Positions 35,176-43,694 of a DNA stretch of 64,000 nt are shown here, one piece after another (the stretch's first letter is position 1; every line of letters starts with the position of its first letter). A program made the position numbers and the translations under genes. The stretch lies in the NCBI GenBank assembly GCA_964598495.1, contig CAZRBY010000004.1, positions 1 to 64,000 on the forward strand, written 5' to 3'. The notes under the pieces are model-generated. The model was not told the origin of the DNA. It worked only from the letters and a program-made list of their open reading frames with translations, and did not search any database. Source of the DNA: Cacconaster sp964598495 (GTDB lineage: Bacteria; Bacteroidota; Bacteroidia; Bacteroidales; UBA932).

Positions 35176-35727
35176 ATGAAATTCATCAAAACGGCTATAG
35201 AGGGTCCTGTAATTATTGAACCGAGAGTATTCTATGACCATAGGGGATATTTTTTTGAATCTTTTTCCCTAAGGGAGTTTGAAGCTAATGTGCAAAAAAT
35301 CAATTTTGTTCAGGATAATGAGTCCTTGTCCGCTAAGCGTGGGGTGATACGCGCACTCCATTTCCAGAAGGGTGAGGCGGCACAGGCAAAGCTTATTAGA
35401 GTAGTGCAGGGCCGTGTGCTCGATGTAGCGGTTGATATTCGTCCTGAATCTCCCACATACGGCAAATATGTTTCGGTGGAGCTCAGCGCAGAGAACAAGC
35501 GAATCTTCTTTATCCCGCGCGGATTCGCACATGGATATTTGGTGTTGGAGGACAATACCATATTTCAGTATAAGTGTGATAATTACTATGCACCTGAAAT
35601 GGAGGGCTCTTACAGGTGGAATGATCCCGTGTTGGCCATTGATTGGGGCATCGATCCGAAAGAGGTGATTCTCTCAGCTAGAGATGCCGAGGCACCGGCC
35701 TTCCCATCTTCTGAAGACATTCTTTGA
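35176..35727 (+). CDS. rfbC: dTDP-4-dehydrorhamnose 3,5-epimerase
   Basis: 183 aa, usual RmlC length. Cupin fold with the catalytic-His motif RALHFQKGEAAQAKLIRV (near residues 56-73), YGKYVSVELSAENKRIFFIP and FAHGYLVLED. Converts dTDP-4-keto-6-deoxyglucose to the rhamno isomer in dTDP-L-rhamnose synthesis. Its last 50 bp are also the last 50 bp of rfbD read on the other strand. rfbA and rfbB are not in the window. Confidence 0.95.
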   Translation: MKFIKTAIEGPVIIEPRVFYDHRGYFFESFSLREFEANVQKINFVQDNESLSAKRGVIRALHFQKGEAAQAKLIRVVQGRVLDVAVDIRPESPTYGKYVSVELSAENKRIFFIPRGFAHGYLVLEDNTIFQYKCDNYYAPEMEGSYRWNDPVLAIDWGIDPKEVILSARDAEAPAFPSSEDIL

Positions 35728-36571
35728 GAGAGACGCTCCACCAAGGGGTCTCAACCCCGAATTCTTCCCTTATTTTGCTCTTATCGAGCAGTGAATACGC
35801 CGGCCTGCGTGCGGCGGTAGGATATTCTTCCGTAGTCAGCGGATTGACCTTGCAATCGAGACCGCAATAGATCATTATCAGTGCTGCAAAATCAAACCAT
35901 GAGCAACTGCCTTCATCGGTGTAATGGTAAATTTCACCTCGGTGCTCCCCAATTTGCGGTATTATGGTTAGAATTGCTTTGGCCAGATCACGAGCATAAG
36001 TGGGCGTGCCTATCTGATCTGTCACCACCCCTATTTCACTCTTTTCGCTACCCAGACGAACCATTGTTTTGACAAAATTATTACCGTAGGTGGAGTAGAG
36101 CCAGGCAGTGCGGATGATCACCCCTCGGCAACGGCTTCTGCGTATGGCAAGCTCTCCTTGGCGCTTGGTGACTCCGTAAACACTCTGTGGATGACAGGGG
36201 TCACTCTCGCGGTAAGCACCTCTCTTGCGCTTTCCGTCAAATACATAATCGGTGGAGATATGCACAAGCGCTGCGTCACGTTCGCGAACACATCGTGCAA
36301 GGACTGCTGGCCCTTCGGCATTGAGTTTGGCACTGAGTTCCTTATCGCTTTCTGCCTTGTCCACATTTGTATATGCTGCGCAATTTATTACCAGATCCAC
36401 ATCGTGCTTTTGCAAAAACTCTCTCACGCATACTTCGTCGCAGATATCCAATTGCATAGTCCCTTTGTCCGGCAAGATATCGGTAAATATCCAGTTTTGA
36501 TCATTGCCGGCGAGCTCCTTCAGCTCGCGCCCAAGTTGTCCCAGTGCTCCGGTGACAAGAGTTTTTCCCAT
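35678..36571 (-). CDS. rfbD: dTDP-4-dehydrorhamnose reductase
   Basis: 297 aa. SDR Rossmann start LVTGALGQLGRELKELAG; NAD(P)-site DLVINCAAYTNVDKAE; catalytic YGVTKRQGE (YxxxK); RTAWLYSTYGNNFVKTM. It makes dTDP-L-rhamnose, the step after RfbC. The C-terminus KMGRPVPRHL extends past the usual end and lies wholly within the rfbC 3' end on the opposite strand. The promoter has TAnnTTTG 39 bp upstream next to a palindrome. Confidence 0.95.
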   Translation of the reverse strand: MGKTLVTGALGQLGRELKELAGNDQNWIFTDILPDKGTMQLDICDEVCVREFLQKHDVDLVINCAAYTNVDKAESDKELSAKLNAEGPAVLARCVRERDAALVHISTDYVFDGKRKRGAYRESDPCHPQSVYGVTKRQGELAIRRSRCRGVIIRTAWLYSTYGNNFVKTMVRLGSEKSEIGVVTDQIGTPTYARDLAKAILTIIPQIGEHRGEIYHYTDEGSCSWFDFAALIMIYCGLDCKVNPLTTEEYPTAARRPAYSLLDKSKIREEFGVETPWWSVSLKECLQKMGRPVPRHL

Positions 36572-36593
36572 GATACTTTTGATTTAATATTAC

Positions 36594-36617
36594 AATGCAA
36601 TTTGCATTACAAAAGTA
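36594..36617 (-). promoter_or_regulatory. Promoter of rfbD with adjacent palindrome
   Basis: Minus-strand TACTTTTG (36617-36610) fits TAnnTTTG. Immediately downstream lies AATGCAAATTGCATT (36608-36594), a 7-bp-arm inverted repeat around one base, at the expected transcription start: a possible operator. Confidence 0.45.
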
Positions 36618-36809
36618 GCACCACTTTCCACAAAATGCAAATGGCCGGAACGCACATATATCGCCTATCGCCACATTTCCGGAATTATTATCCGGTTTGT
36701 GGGCTGACTGTAATGCCGATTGGAGATTTGAACCATGATTCAGGTACCTTTTTTTATGTGAGTAATGGGCAAACTGTCGTGAGATAGGCCATTGTTTCTC
36801 AAAAAACGC
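36618..36809. other. Non-coding stretch between rfbD and DUF4290 genes
   Basis: About 190 bp with no ORF showing coding character, no strong hairpin and no recognisable RNA. A plus-strand frame running out of rfbD antisense ends here at 36787 by chance. May be a gene remnant, but I cannot name one. Confidence 0.5.
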
Positions 36810-36817
36810 TATATTTG
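36810..36817 (+). promoter_or_regulatory. Promoter -7 box for DUF4290-ftsK-lolA
   Basis: TATATTTG matches TAnnTTTG, 26 bp before the ATG at 36844. Confidence 0.5.
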
Positions 36818-36843
36818 TAAATTGTTTGTCAAAAATAAATGCT

Positions 36844-37482
36844 ATGGATTACAATACCCAAAGAGACATACTTCACCTGCCCGAGTACGGAAGGCACGTT
36901 CAGCAGATGATAGAGCAGGTCAAAAGAATTCCCGACCGCGAAAAACGGAACGAACAGATACGAGCCGTCATCCAGATAATGGCCATACTCAATCCCCAGA
37001 TGAAAGATTTTCCGGACTACAAACAGAAACTCTGGGACCACATGTTCATAATTGCCGGTTTCGATATAGATGTAGATTCTCCTTATCCGATGCCTGATAA
37101 AAAGGATTTTTTCAGTCGTCCCGAGAAGATACATCTCGAGGATAAGCCTATGAAGGCATCTTGCTACGGCCGCAATATCGAAAATATGATCAACCTGATC
37201 GCCTCACGAGAGGATGACGATGACAAGACTGCCATGATTTGCACTCTTGGCCACTATATGAGGCAACAGTATCTTATTTGGAACAAAGATTCAGTCGCTG
37301 ACGAAACTATATTCAGCGATATGGAAAAACTCTCGGAAGGTCGCCTGAAAGTGCCGGAAGGGCTTCAATTGAATACGCTATCGAGCGATGCCACATTTAA
37401 TCGTCCGGGTGTGATGGCTTCCGGTGCCCCCAAGTCCGGATTCAACAAAAAATCGAGGAACAAGAAGAAAAAGAAAAACTGA
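36844..37482 (+). CDS. DUF4290 domain protein
   Basis: 212 aa from the ATG at 36844 (MDYNTQRDILHLPEYGRHVQ). DUF4290 covers most of the length: MIEQVKRIPDREKRNEQIR, MAILNPQMKDFPDYKQKLWD, and YGRNIENMINLIASREDDDD near 117-136. Highly basic C-terminal tail (NKKSRNKKKKKN). Family found in Bacteroidetes, function unknown. It lies 15 bases before ftsK, so a link to chromosome segregation or division is possible but only positional. Confidence 0.85.
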   Translation: MDYNTQRDILHLPEYGRHVQQMIEQVKRIPDREKRNEQIRAVIQIMAILNPQMKDFPDYKQKLWDHMFIIAGFDIDVDSPYPMPDKKDFFSRPEKIHLEDKPMKASCYGRNIENMINLIASREDDDDKTAMICTLGHYMRQQYLIWNKDSVADETIFSDMEKLSEGRLKVPEGLQLNTLSSDATFNRPGVMASGAPKSGFNKKSRNKKKKKN

Positions 37483-37497
37483 TCTCCCGAGGAAGCC

Positions 37498-39948
37498 ATG
37501 AAAGAGTCCAAATCAGGTAAAAACAAAAAGAACGGCAAGAAGAAAGTTGCGAAGGAGCCACGCGAGCCTTGGCTCTCCAGTTCTGATGCCCGTGTGCTGA
37601 GAATATTGCTCGGCTTTATTTTTCTTGCGCTCACTATCTTTACCGTTGTGGCTCTTGTCTCCTATATATTTACCTGGACATCCGATCAGAGTTTAGTACG
37701 CGATCCGCAGGTGTTCTACAATGCTACTGAAGAGGCCTCCAATTCCGGAGGAAGAATAGGTCTGGTATGGGCTGATTTTCTGATTTCCAAATTATTTGGT
37801 CTGGGAGCTTTTGCAATACCTTTCTTTTTTGGAGCCGTATCAATCGCCTGTTTCAGACTTCGCAAAGTCAATTTGCTGCGTCTTTTTATGGTATCTCTCA
37901 TTGGTGCGATCGTCATTTCGCTCATTTTGGCATACGTGTCAGGTTTTACCAGATATGAGTTCTTTCTCGGTAACGGTCTTGGTGGCTCCTATGGCAGACA
38001 CGCTGTTGCTTGGCTCATCTCGATGCTGGGAAATATCGGAACCGGCTGTGTGCTGATGATACTGCTGCTGCTCTGGCTTGTTCTGTTGAGCAAGAAGGTG
38101 GCGTTGCGTTTTGATGACCTCATGTGGGATGTGGCCAACCGTCCCCGCAGAGAGAAGAATCTCGTTGTTTCCGAGGATTCGGAGATCGAAGCGGCAGAGG
38201 AAGAGGAAGCAGAAGAGGAAGCGGCTCTCGATAATGATTCCACTTATGATCCGGAATATCAGGAAGAGCAACCGGATGTAAAGACAGAGGTTCCCATTAA
38301 TTCAGTCTCTTTTCCTCAGTTCGCCGAGGAACCTGAAATCCCTCTTGTGAGTGATAATCCTGAAGATGTGATCATCAAGGTAGAGGGTTCGGATAACGAT
38401 TTTATAAAAAATCTGACAGAGGAGGAGAAATCCCGTCTTTTTGATCCAAGATTGGACTTGCCTGATTACTATCATCCTTCCCTCTCTCTGTTGGATGACT
38501 ATAGGGATAAATGGCATACCGTCTCCATGGAGGAGCTTGAGAAGAACAAAACCAAGATCGTTACTGTGCTTGGCCATTACAAGATAAAAGTGGTAGCCAT
38601 AACGGCAAAAATGGGTCCTACAGTCACTCTCTATAAGATTCACCTGGCAGACGGCATGAAGATTTCGCAGGTACGCAGTCGTGAAGAGGATATCGCACTC
38701 TCTCTTGGAGCAAAAGGTGTGCGTGTGGTCACTCTTATAGACTCTGTAGGAATAGAAGTGGCTAACGAAAATCCCTCTTTGGTGCCGCTCAAGTCCATCC
38801 TAAATGATCCAAAATTCAAGAGTACCAATATGGAACTTCCTTTGGCGATGGGCATTACCGTTACCAACGAGCCTTTTTTCCTTGACCTTGCAAAGATGCC
38901 GCACTTACTTATTGCCGGCGCTACCGGTATGGGAAAATCTGTCGGACTTAACTGTATCATCACTTCACTTCTTTATACCAAACATCCGGCAGAACTCAAG
39001 TTTGTCATGGTGGATCCAAAGAAGGTGGAATTGTCGCTCTACTCCAAACTCGACAAGCATTTTCTGGCAAAGATTTCTGACGAATCTGAGGCTATCATAA
39101 CGGATACGCGCAAGGTGGTGAATACCCTCAAGTCGCTCTGCATCGAGATGGAAGATCGTTATGATCTGCTCAAAATGGCAGATTTACGCCATATCAGGGA
39201 TTACAATAACAAGTTTCTCAACCGCCGCCTCAACCCGCAAAAAGGACACAAATTCTTGCCATATATCGTGGTTGTGATAGACGAGTTTGCCGACCTGCTC
39301 GTTACTGCAGGCAAAGAGATCGAAGAGCCCATTGCACGTCTTGCACAGCAGGCCAGGGCAGTGGGGATCCATCTTGTAATAGCCACTCAGAGGCCCACTA
39401 CGGATATAATTACCGGTACTATCAAAGCCAATTTCAACTCAAGGATTGCATACAAGGTCAATGCATCCATTGACTCAAGGACCATTCTTGACACAACAGG
39501 AGCAAACCGCCTCATAGGTCGAGGCGATATGTTGGTGATGTATCCGGGTGAGGATATTGTTCGCGTACAGTGTGCTTTTGTGGATGCGCACGAGATTCTT
39601 GCTGTAACGAGTGAGATTAGTTCCCAGCAAGGCTATGACCACGAATTCTATCTGCCGGAGGTGTCGGATGAGGAAGAATCCTCAGGAGGCAACGATTATG
39701 GAGTTAATCTCAAAAATCGAGATGCCTTATTTGAGGATGCCGCAAAGATTGTGGTGATGTCTCAGCAAGGCTCCACATCACTTATTCAGCGCAAACTCGA
39801 GATAGGATATGCCCGTGCAGGACGTATAATTGACCAACTTGAGGCGGCGGGTATCGTTGGACCGTTCGGTGGCAGCAAGGCCAGAGATGTTCTTGTGTCG
39901 GATCTTGCCACCCTCGATATAATTCTTGAGACTCTGGATCGAATTTAG
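37498..39948 (+). CDS. ftsK: DNA translocase FtsK
   Basis: 816 aa. Basic N-terminus, four membrane helices in residues ~32-215, an acidic Glu-rich linker (EAAEEEEAEEEAALDND, ~230-250) and a RecA-like motor with Walker A IAGATGMGKSVGLN and Walker B YIVVVIDEFADLL. The C-terminal gamma winged helix (STSLIQRKLEIGYARAGRI) reads KOPS-type DNA signals. Pumps chromosome ends through the closing septum and activates dimer resolution. Between DUF4290 and lolA. Confidence 0.97.
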   Translation: MKESKSGKNKKNGKKKVAKEPREPWLSSSDARVLRILLGFIFLALTIFTVVALVSYIFTWTSDQSLVRDPQVFYNATEEASNSGGRIGLVWADFLISKLFGLGAFAIPFFFGAVSIACFRLRKVNLLRLFMVSLIGAIVISLILAYVSGFTRYEFFLGNGLGGSYGRHAVAWLISMLGNIGTGCVLMILLLLWLVLLSKKVALRFDDLMWDVANRPRREKNLVVSEDSEIEAAEEEEAEEEAALDNDSTYDPEYQEEQPDVKTEVPINSVSFPQFAEEPEIPLVSDNPEDVIIKVEGSDNDFIKNLTEEEKSRLFDPRLDLPDYYHPSLSLLDDYRDKWHTVSMEELEKNKTKIVTVLGHYKIKVVAITAKMGPTVTLYKIHLADGMKISQVRSREEDIALSLGAKGVRVVTLIDSVGIEVANENPSLVPLKSILNDPKFKSTNMELPLAMGITVTNEPFFLDLAKMPHLLIAGATGMGKSVGLNCIITSLLYTKHPAELKFVMVDPKKVELSLYSKLDKHFLAKISDESEAIITDTRKVVNTLKSLCIEMEDRYDLLKMADLRHIRDYNNKFLNRRLNPQKGHKFLPYIVVVIDEFADLLVTAGKEIEEPIARLAQQARAVGIHLVIATQRPTTDIITGTIKANFNSRIAYKVNASIDSRTILDTTGANRLIGRGDMLVMYPGEDIVRVQCAFVDAHEILAVTSEISSQQGYDHEFYLPEVSDEEESSGGNDYGVNLKNRDALFEDAAKIVVMSQQGSTSLIQRKLEIGYARAGRIIDQLEAAGIVGPFGGSKARDVLVSDLATLDIILETLDRI

Positions 39949-39973
39949 CACGATGTTTGCACTGGATAGAGGT

Positions 39974-40492
39974 ATGAGACGAATTATTCTTTTACTGTCA
40001 CTTCTATTCATTTCCTGCACTATGTGGGGGCAGGAAAGCGGTGTCCTCTTGGAAAAAATTTCGCAAATGGGCAGCGTCACGCTTGAATATGCGATGACCG
40101 CCAATTCTTCTGACGGACGCCTGCTTATGGAGCAGCGAGGCACTCTTGATATTCAACAGATGAGTTATCGCATCACCAGCGATCTGCTAACCATAGTATC
40201 CGACGGTACAACCAGGTGGCTCTACAGCCCCAAGAGTGAGGAATTGGTAATATGCAGTGCAGATGACTCCTCTGACGATCCTTTGGAAAATCCTTTCTCG
40301 TTGCTTTCATCCACTAGTGTCGAGCAAAAGAAAGATGGAAGTTTCAAGGTAGTACACAAGGGAGCAAACGGTTATATTTATACTGTGCTGGTAACCTCGA
40401 TATCGAGCAAAGAAACTTCCTGGGAGGCTTCCTACTTTACTTTGAATATTGATTCTTTGCCCGCAGATGTGATAATTACCGATCTCAGATAA
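39974..40492 (+). CDS. lolA: LolA-like outer-membrane lipoprotein carrier protein
   Basis: 172 aa from the ATG at 39974, chosen because a clean signal peptide follows (RRIILLLSLLFISCTMWGQ); ATGs at 39953 or earlier would add a non-signal prefix. Mature part: MTANSSDGRLLMEQRGTLDI, TTRWLYSPKSEELVI, FTLNIDSLPADVIITDL, matching the LolA half-barrel pattern. ftsK-lolA is a conserved gene order. Carries lipoproteins across the periplasm. Its stop overlaps the convergent Nudix stop by 8 bp. Confidence 0.82.
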   Translation: MRRIILLLSLLFISCTMWGQESGVLLEKISQMGSVTLEYAMTANSSDGRLLMEQRGTLDIQQMSYRITSDLLTIVSDGTTRWLYSPKSEELVICSADDSSDDPLENPFSLLSSTSVEQKKDGSFKVVHKGANGYIYTVLVTSISSKETSWEASYFTLNIDSLPADVIITDLR

Positions 40493-41105
40493 TTCCCGCC
40501 TGACGGAATACCTCCCTGATGGATGTATAGCTGCTGGATAGTTTGGCAGGAATCTCCTGAACCGGCACCCATTCCGCCACTGCGATATTCTCCTCGGTCT
40601 GTGGTATTGGATCGGGGGATGTGGTACCTTCATATTTCATCTCATACCACCAGGTATGTTTGAGCAAACGCTCGCCTCCTCTCGAATATGTATGATGCGT
40701 CACGCATATTAGATTGCCGATGGTAAGATGGTCGATACCTGTCTCCTCTGCTACCTCACGCAGAGCGCACTCCCGACGACTCTCTCCGGATTCCAATTTT
40801 CCCTTAGGAAGGTCCCATCTACCACCGCGAAGTATCATCAGCGTTCGTCCGGAACCGTCACGTACTACTCCTCCGGCCGCCTCAAGAGTACGATACCTTG
40901 AGCAAAGTTCACTGCAAACGCGCTCCCTGTCAGAAGTAGGTATATAGAGTGAAGGAATACGCGGTGACTTCTCAAACATCAGGGGTATGTTTCCCAGATG
41001 CTCTTTTTCTCCTACGCTAAGCACCAGAGCACCGGTATCTTCCTCCGCATCCGAGGCCGAAGAACATACTATGATATTACGGCTTTCAAAGTGAATACGA
41101 TACAT
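40485..41105 (-). CDS. Nudix hydrolase
   Basis: 206 aa from the ATG at 41105 (MYRIHFESRNIIVCS); the longer upstream frame crosses the promoter and is unlikely. The Nudix box GKLESGESRRECALREVAEETGI split as GKLESGESRRECA and LREVAEETGI fits Gx5Ex7REUxEExGU near residues 118-140. An N-terminal ~70-residue domain precedes it. Hydrolyses a nucleoside-diphosphate-linked compound; substrate unknown. Divergent from pyrE with abutting -7 boxes. Confidence 0.9.
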   Translation of the reverse strand: MYRIHFESRNIIVCSSASDAEEDTGALVLSVGEKEHLGNIPLMFEKSPRIPSLYIPTSDRERVCSELCSRYRTLEAAGGVVRDGSGRTLMILRGGRWDLPKGKLESGESRRECALREVAEETGIDHLTIGNLICVTHHTYSRGGERLLKHTWWYEMKYEGTTSPDPIPQTEENIAVAEWVPVQEIPAKLSSSYTSIREVFRQAGII

Positions 41106-41126
41106 CGTTTTACCGAATAAAATTAT

Positions 41127-41142
41127 TACCTTTGCAAAGATA
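41127..41142. promoter_or_regulatory. Face-to-face -7 boxes for pyrE and Nudix
   Basis: TACCTTTG on the plus strand (41127-41134) directly abuts TATCTTTG on the minus strand (41142-41135), forming TACCTTTGCAAAGATA. Each box is the other's expected start-site region, so only one polymerase can open at a time. Confidence 0.6.
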
Positions 41143-41156
41143 ATCCAAAATAGATT

Positions 41157-41792
41157 ATGATTGAAAATATTGAAAAAATAGTTGCCCGCCACCTGCTTGA
41201 AATTAAGGCGGTACAGTTGAGGCCTGAAGAGCCTTTTACTTGGGCATCAGGTTGGAAGTCACCAATTTATTGTGACAACCGTAAGATTTTATCCTATCCT
41301 GAAAGGCGCACCGAAATTTGCGGATTTTTAGTAACAGTTATTAAGGAGCATTTCAATGATGTGGATATTATCGCAGGCGTGGCGACAGGTGCCATTGCAT
41401 ATGGTGCTCTGGTAGCTCAGGCCTTGGGATTGCCCTTTATCTATATCAGACCCAAAGCTAAGGACCATGGTACTGGTGCCCGCATTGAAGGCGACCTTCC
41501 CAAAGGGGCAAATGTGGTTATTGTAGAGGATCTTATTTCCACAGGGATGAGTTCTCTTTCAGCAGTACAATGTGTTGCACAAGAGGGTGGATTTGTTGAG
41601 GGTATGGTTGCCATCTTCTCGTATAATTTCCATAGGACACGTGAGGCATTTGAGGATGCTAATGTGGTACTGCACACCCTGTCAAATTATGATGCACTCC
41701 TCGAAGAGGCGGTTGCATCGGGTTATATAAAGGCGGAAGATCTCGAGGTGCTAGCCGAGTGGAGATATAAGCCTGATACCTGGGGTAGATAG
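41157..41792 (+). CDS. pyrE: Orotate phosphoribosyltransferase
   Basis: 211 aa. PRTase type I fold with the PRPP loop VVIVEDLISTGMSSLSAV (near residues 120-137), FTWASGWKSPIYCDNR as substrate loop and YIRPKAKDHGTGARIEG as flexible hood. Converts orotate and PRPP to OMP in UMP synthesis. Followed after one base by the SRPBCC gene, then the RsmF-like gene, a small operon. Confidence 0.96.
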   Translation: MIENIEKIVARHLLEIKAVQLRPEEPFTWASGWKSPIYCDNRKILSYPERRTEICGFLVTVIKEHFNDVDIIAGVATGAIAYGALVAQALGLPFIYIRPKAKDHGTGARIEGDLPKGANVVIVEDLISTGMSSLSAVQCVAQEGGFVEGMVAIFSYNFHRTREAFEDANVVLHTLSNYDALLEEAVASGYIKAEDLEVLAEWRYKPDTWGR

Positions 41793-41793
41793 T

Positions 41794-42240
41794 ATGGTGG
41801 AAGAGATTTGCGGCAAAACCGTAGTCATAGATAGGCCTTCCTATTCGATTTATACGGTCTTTTCCGATCTTCGCAACCTTGAGGCTGCCATTCCGGAAGA
41901 TAAGAAGGATATGTTTACCGCTGATGCTGACACTATATCGGCAAAGGTACAGGGTTTTGAAATCGGAATGAAGGTCAACAAAAGGACTCCTTTTTCGAGG
42001 ATAGATTTCGAGCAGGACGGGCAGGCCCCATTTCCGTTTCTTTTCTCTCTGATAATGGATCCGATGGATGACAATCGCACATATTTCCATATTGAACTCC
42101 GTGCAGAGCTCAACACTATGATGAAGATGGTTATTGGAGGTAAACTCCAAAATCTTGTTGACAAACTTACAGACGGCATAGCAAAAGCTGCCAGCGGTCA
42201 GATGCCGGAAGATTTCTCTTCTTTTGATGTATCCCGCTGA
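41794..42240 (+). CDS. SRPBCC (START-like) superfamily protein
   Basis: 148 aa. Pattern of SRPBCC ligand-binding folds: N-terminal strand VVIDRPSYSIYTVFSDLRNL, middle VNKRTPFSRIDFEQDGQAP, and a long C-terminal helix MMKMVIGGKLQNLVDKLTDG. Ligand unknown. Its neighbours pyrE (1 base upstream) and the RsmF-like gene (14-bp overlap) indicate cotranscription. Confidence 0.8.
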   Translation: MVEEICGKTVVIDRPSYSIYTVFSDLRNLEAAIPEDKKDMFTADADTISAKVQGFEIGMKVNKRTPFSRIDFEQDGQAPFPFLFSLIMDPMDDNRTYFHIELRAELNTMMKMVIGGKLQNLVDKLTDGIAKAASGQMPEDFSSFDVSR

Positions 42241-43624
42241 GTTTGTAAATAATCTTAAAACACATTTCGGAGAGGAGCGCTCAAGTCGCCTCCTTTCTGC
42301 TCTTGATGGCGAACCCTCTCTTTCAGTTCGCGCAAATCCCGCAAAAATAACCCCAGAAGAGCTTGCGGAGCATTTTTCTGACATTTTTTATGGTTATGTC
42401 CCTTGGTGCAGTGAGGGGTTATATCTCAAAAGCAGACCTTCATTTACATTAGACCCTCTGTTTCATGCCGGATATTACTACGTCCAAGAGGCATCATCTA
42501 TGTATACGGGGGTATTTCTCAAAATGGCGATAGCGCAATTATCCGAGAATGATGATTGTTCTGAAGATTGGTCGGGGCTTGCCTATTCTAATGATAAGTT
42601 GATACATCGTGCTTCGACAGGTGCCCCCGGACTTCGTATACTGGACCTCTGTGCGGCTCCCGGTGGTAAAAGCACTCATATTCTTTCGATTATCGGCTCC
42701 AATGATCTTCTGCTATCAAACGAAGTTATCCGTAGCAGGGCTTCAATCTTGGCTGAGAATATTGCAAAATGGGGATATCCCAATGCCGTTGTTTCCAACA
42801 ACGATCCTGCAGATTTCTCTTCTCTGGACGTTTTTTTTGATATTGTGGTAGTGGATGCACCCTGTTCGGGTGAAGGAATGTTCCGTAAGGACCGCGATGC
42901 GATAAGTGAGTGGTCTTTAGACAATGTCCGTCTCTGTGCTTCCCGACAAAGAAGAATACTATCGAATATCTGGTCTGCTCTTAGTGACGGCGGGTTTCTC
43001 ATCTATTCCACCTGTACATTCAATACTCTAGAGAATGATGAAAATGTCGCATGGATAGCATCTGAACTCGGTGCGGAACTCATTGAGAAGCGTCAATTCC
43101 TCCCCGGAGAAGAGAGGGGAGAGGGATTTTTCATTGCATTGTTGCGTAAAAACGGTGACTATTCTCCATTTCTCAGAACTTCAGAAAATAAAAAGTGTCA
43201 GATTCCGGCTTGTGCGCAATATATATCACAGGTTAACTGCAAATTTACATTTTCACAAAAGGGAGATTTGTGGAGGGTGTTTCCTACTGCTCTCGCCGCA
43301 GATATCAGGATATTGGAATCCTCTCTCAGAGTAATTCGTTCCGGAGTGGCCGTTGCCGTACAGAAAGGGCGTGATACGGTTCCGGAGGCCGATCTGGCCA
43401 TCTCTACGGTCTTGGATGAAAAAGCATTTCCCACTGTTGAACTCTCCCTTGAGGATGCCCTTAAATTTCTCTCCAAAGACAACATTGTATTTGGTCCTGA
43501 AGTCCCCCCGGGCTACCTTTTGGTCTCTTCTAAAGGTGCTCATTTGGGCTTTGTCAAAAACCTTGGCCGCCGTTCCAACAACCTTCACCCACTTTCCCGC
43601 AGGATAAGGATTTTACCTGAATAG
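42227..43624 (+). CDS. RsmF/NOL1-type rRNA m5C methyltransferase
   Basis: 465 aa from the ATG at 42227, overlapping the previous gene by 14 bp. SAM site LDLCAAPGGKSTHILS (near residues 140-155); first Cys motif VDAPCSGEGMFRKD (~214-227); catalytic Cys in YSTCTFNTLENDEN (~262-275). A C-terminal pre-PUA/PUA-like RNA-binding region ends LGRRSNNLHPLSRR. Methylates C5 of a cytosine in 16S rRNA (site not readable). No N-terminal NusB domain, so RsmF rather than RsmB type. Confidence 0.9.
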   Translation: MYPAEFVNNLKTHFGEERSSRLLSALDGEPSLSVRANPAKITPEELAEHFSDIFYGYVPWCSEGLYLKSRPSFTLDPLFHAGYYYVQEASSMYTGVFLKMAIAQLSENDDCSEDWSGLAYSNDKLIHRASTGAPGLRILDLCAAPGGKSTHILSIIGSNDLLLSNEVIRSRASILAENIAKWGYPNAVVSNNDPADFSSLDVFFDIVVVDAPCSGEGMFRKDRDAISEWSLDNVRLCASRQRRILSNIWSALSDGGFLIYSTCTFNTLENDENVAWIASELGAELIEKRQFLPGEERGEGFFIALLRKNGDYSPFLRTSENKKCQIPACAQYISQVNCKFTFSQKGDLWRVFPTALAADIRILESSLRVIRSGVAVAVQKGRDTVPEADLAISTVLDEKAFPTVELSLEDALKFLSKDNIVFGPEVPPGYLLVSSKGAHLGFVKNLGRRSNNLHPLSRRIRILPE

Positions 43625-43694
43625 GTTTGATGATTTTGGAGGCGGATTCGATGGAACTCAGTATGTGAAATGGTTTCCCTACATAGAACCGACG

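Noticed and set aside
36158..36787. 209-aa plus-strand frame ending in the rfbD-DUF4290 gap
   Set aside because: Mostly antisense to rfbD; the part outside is too short and matches nothing I recognise.
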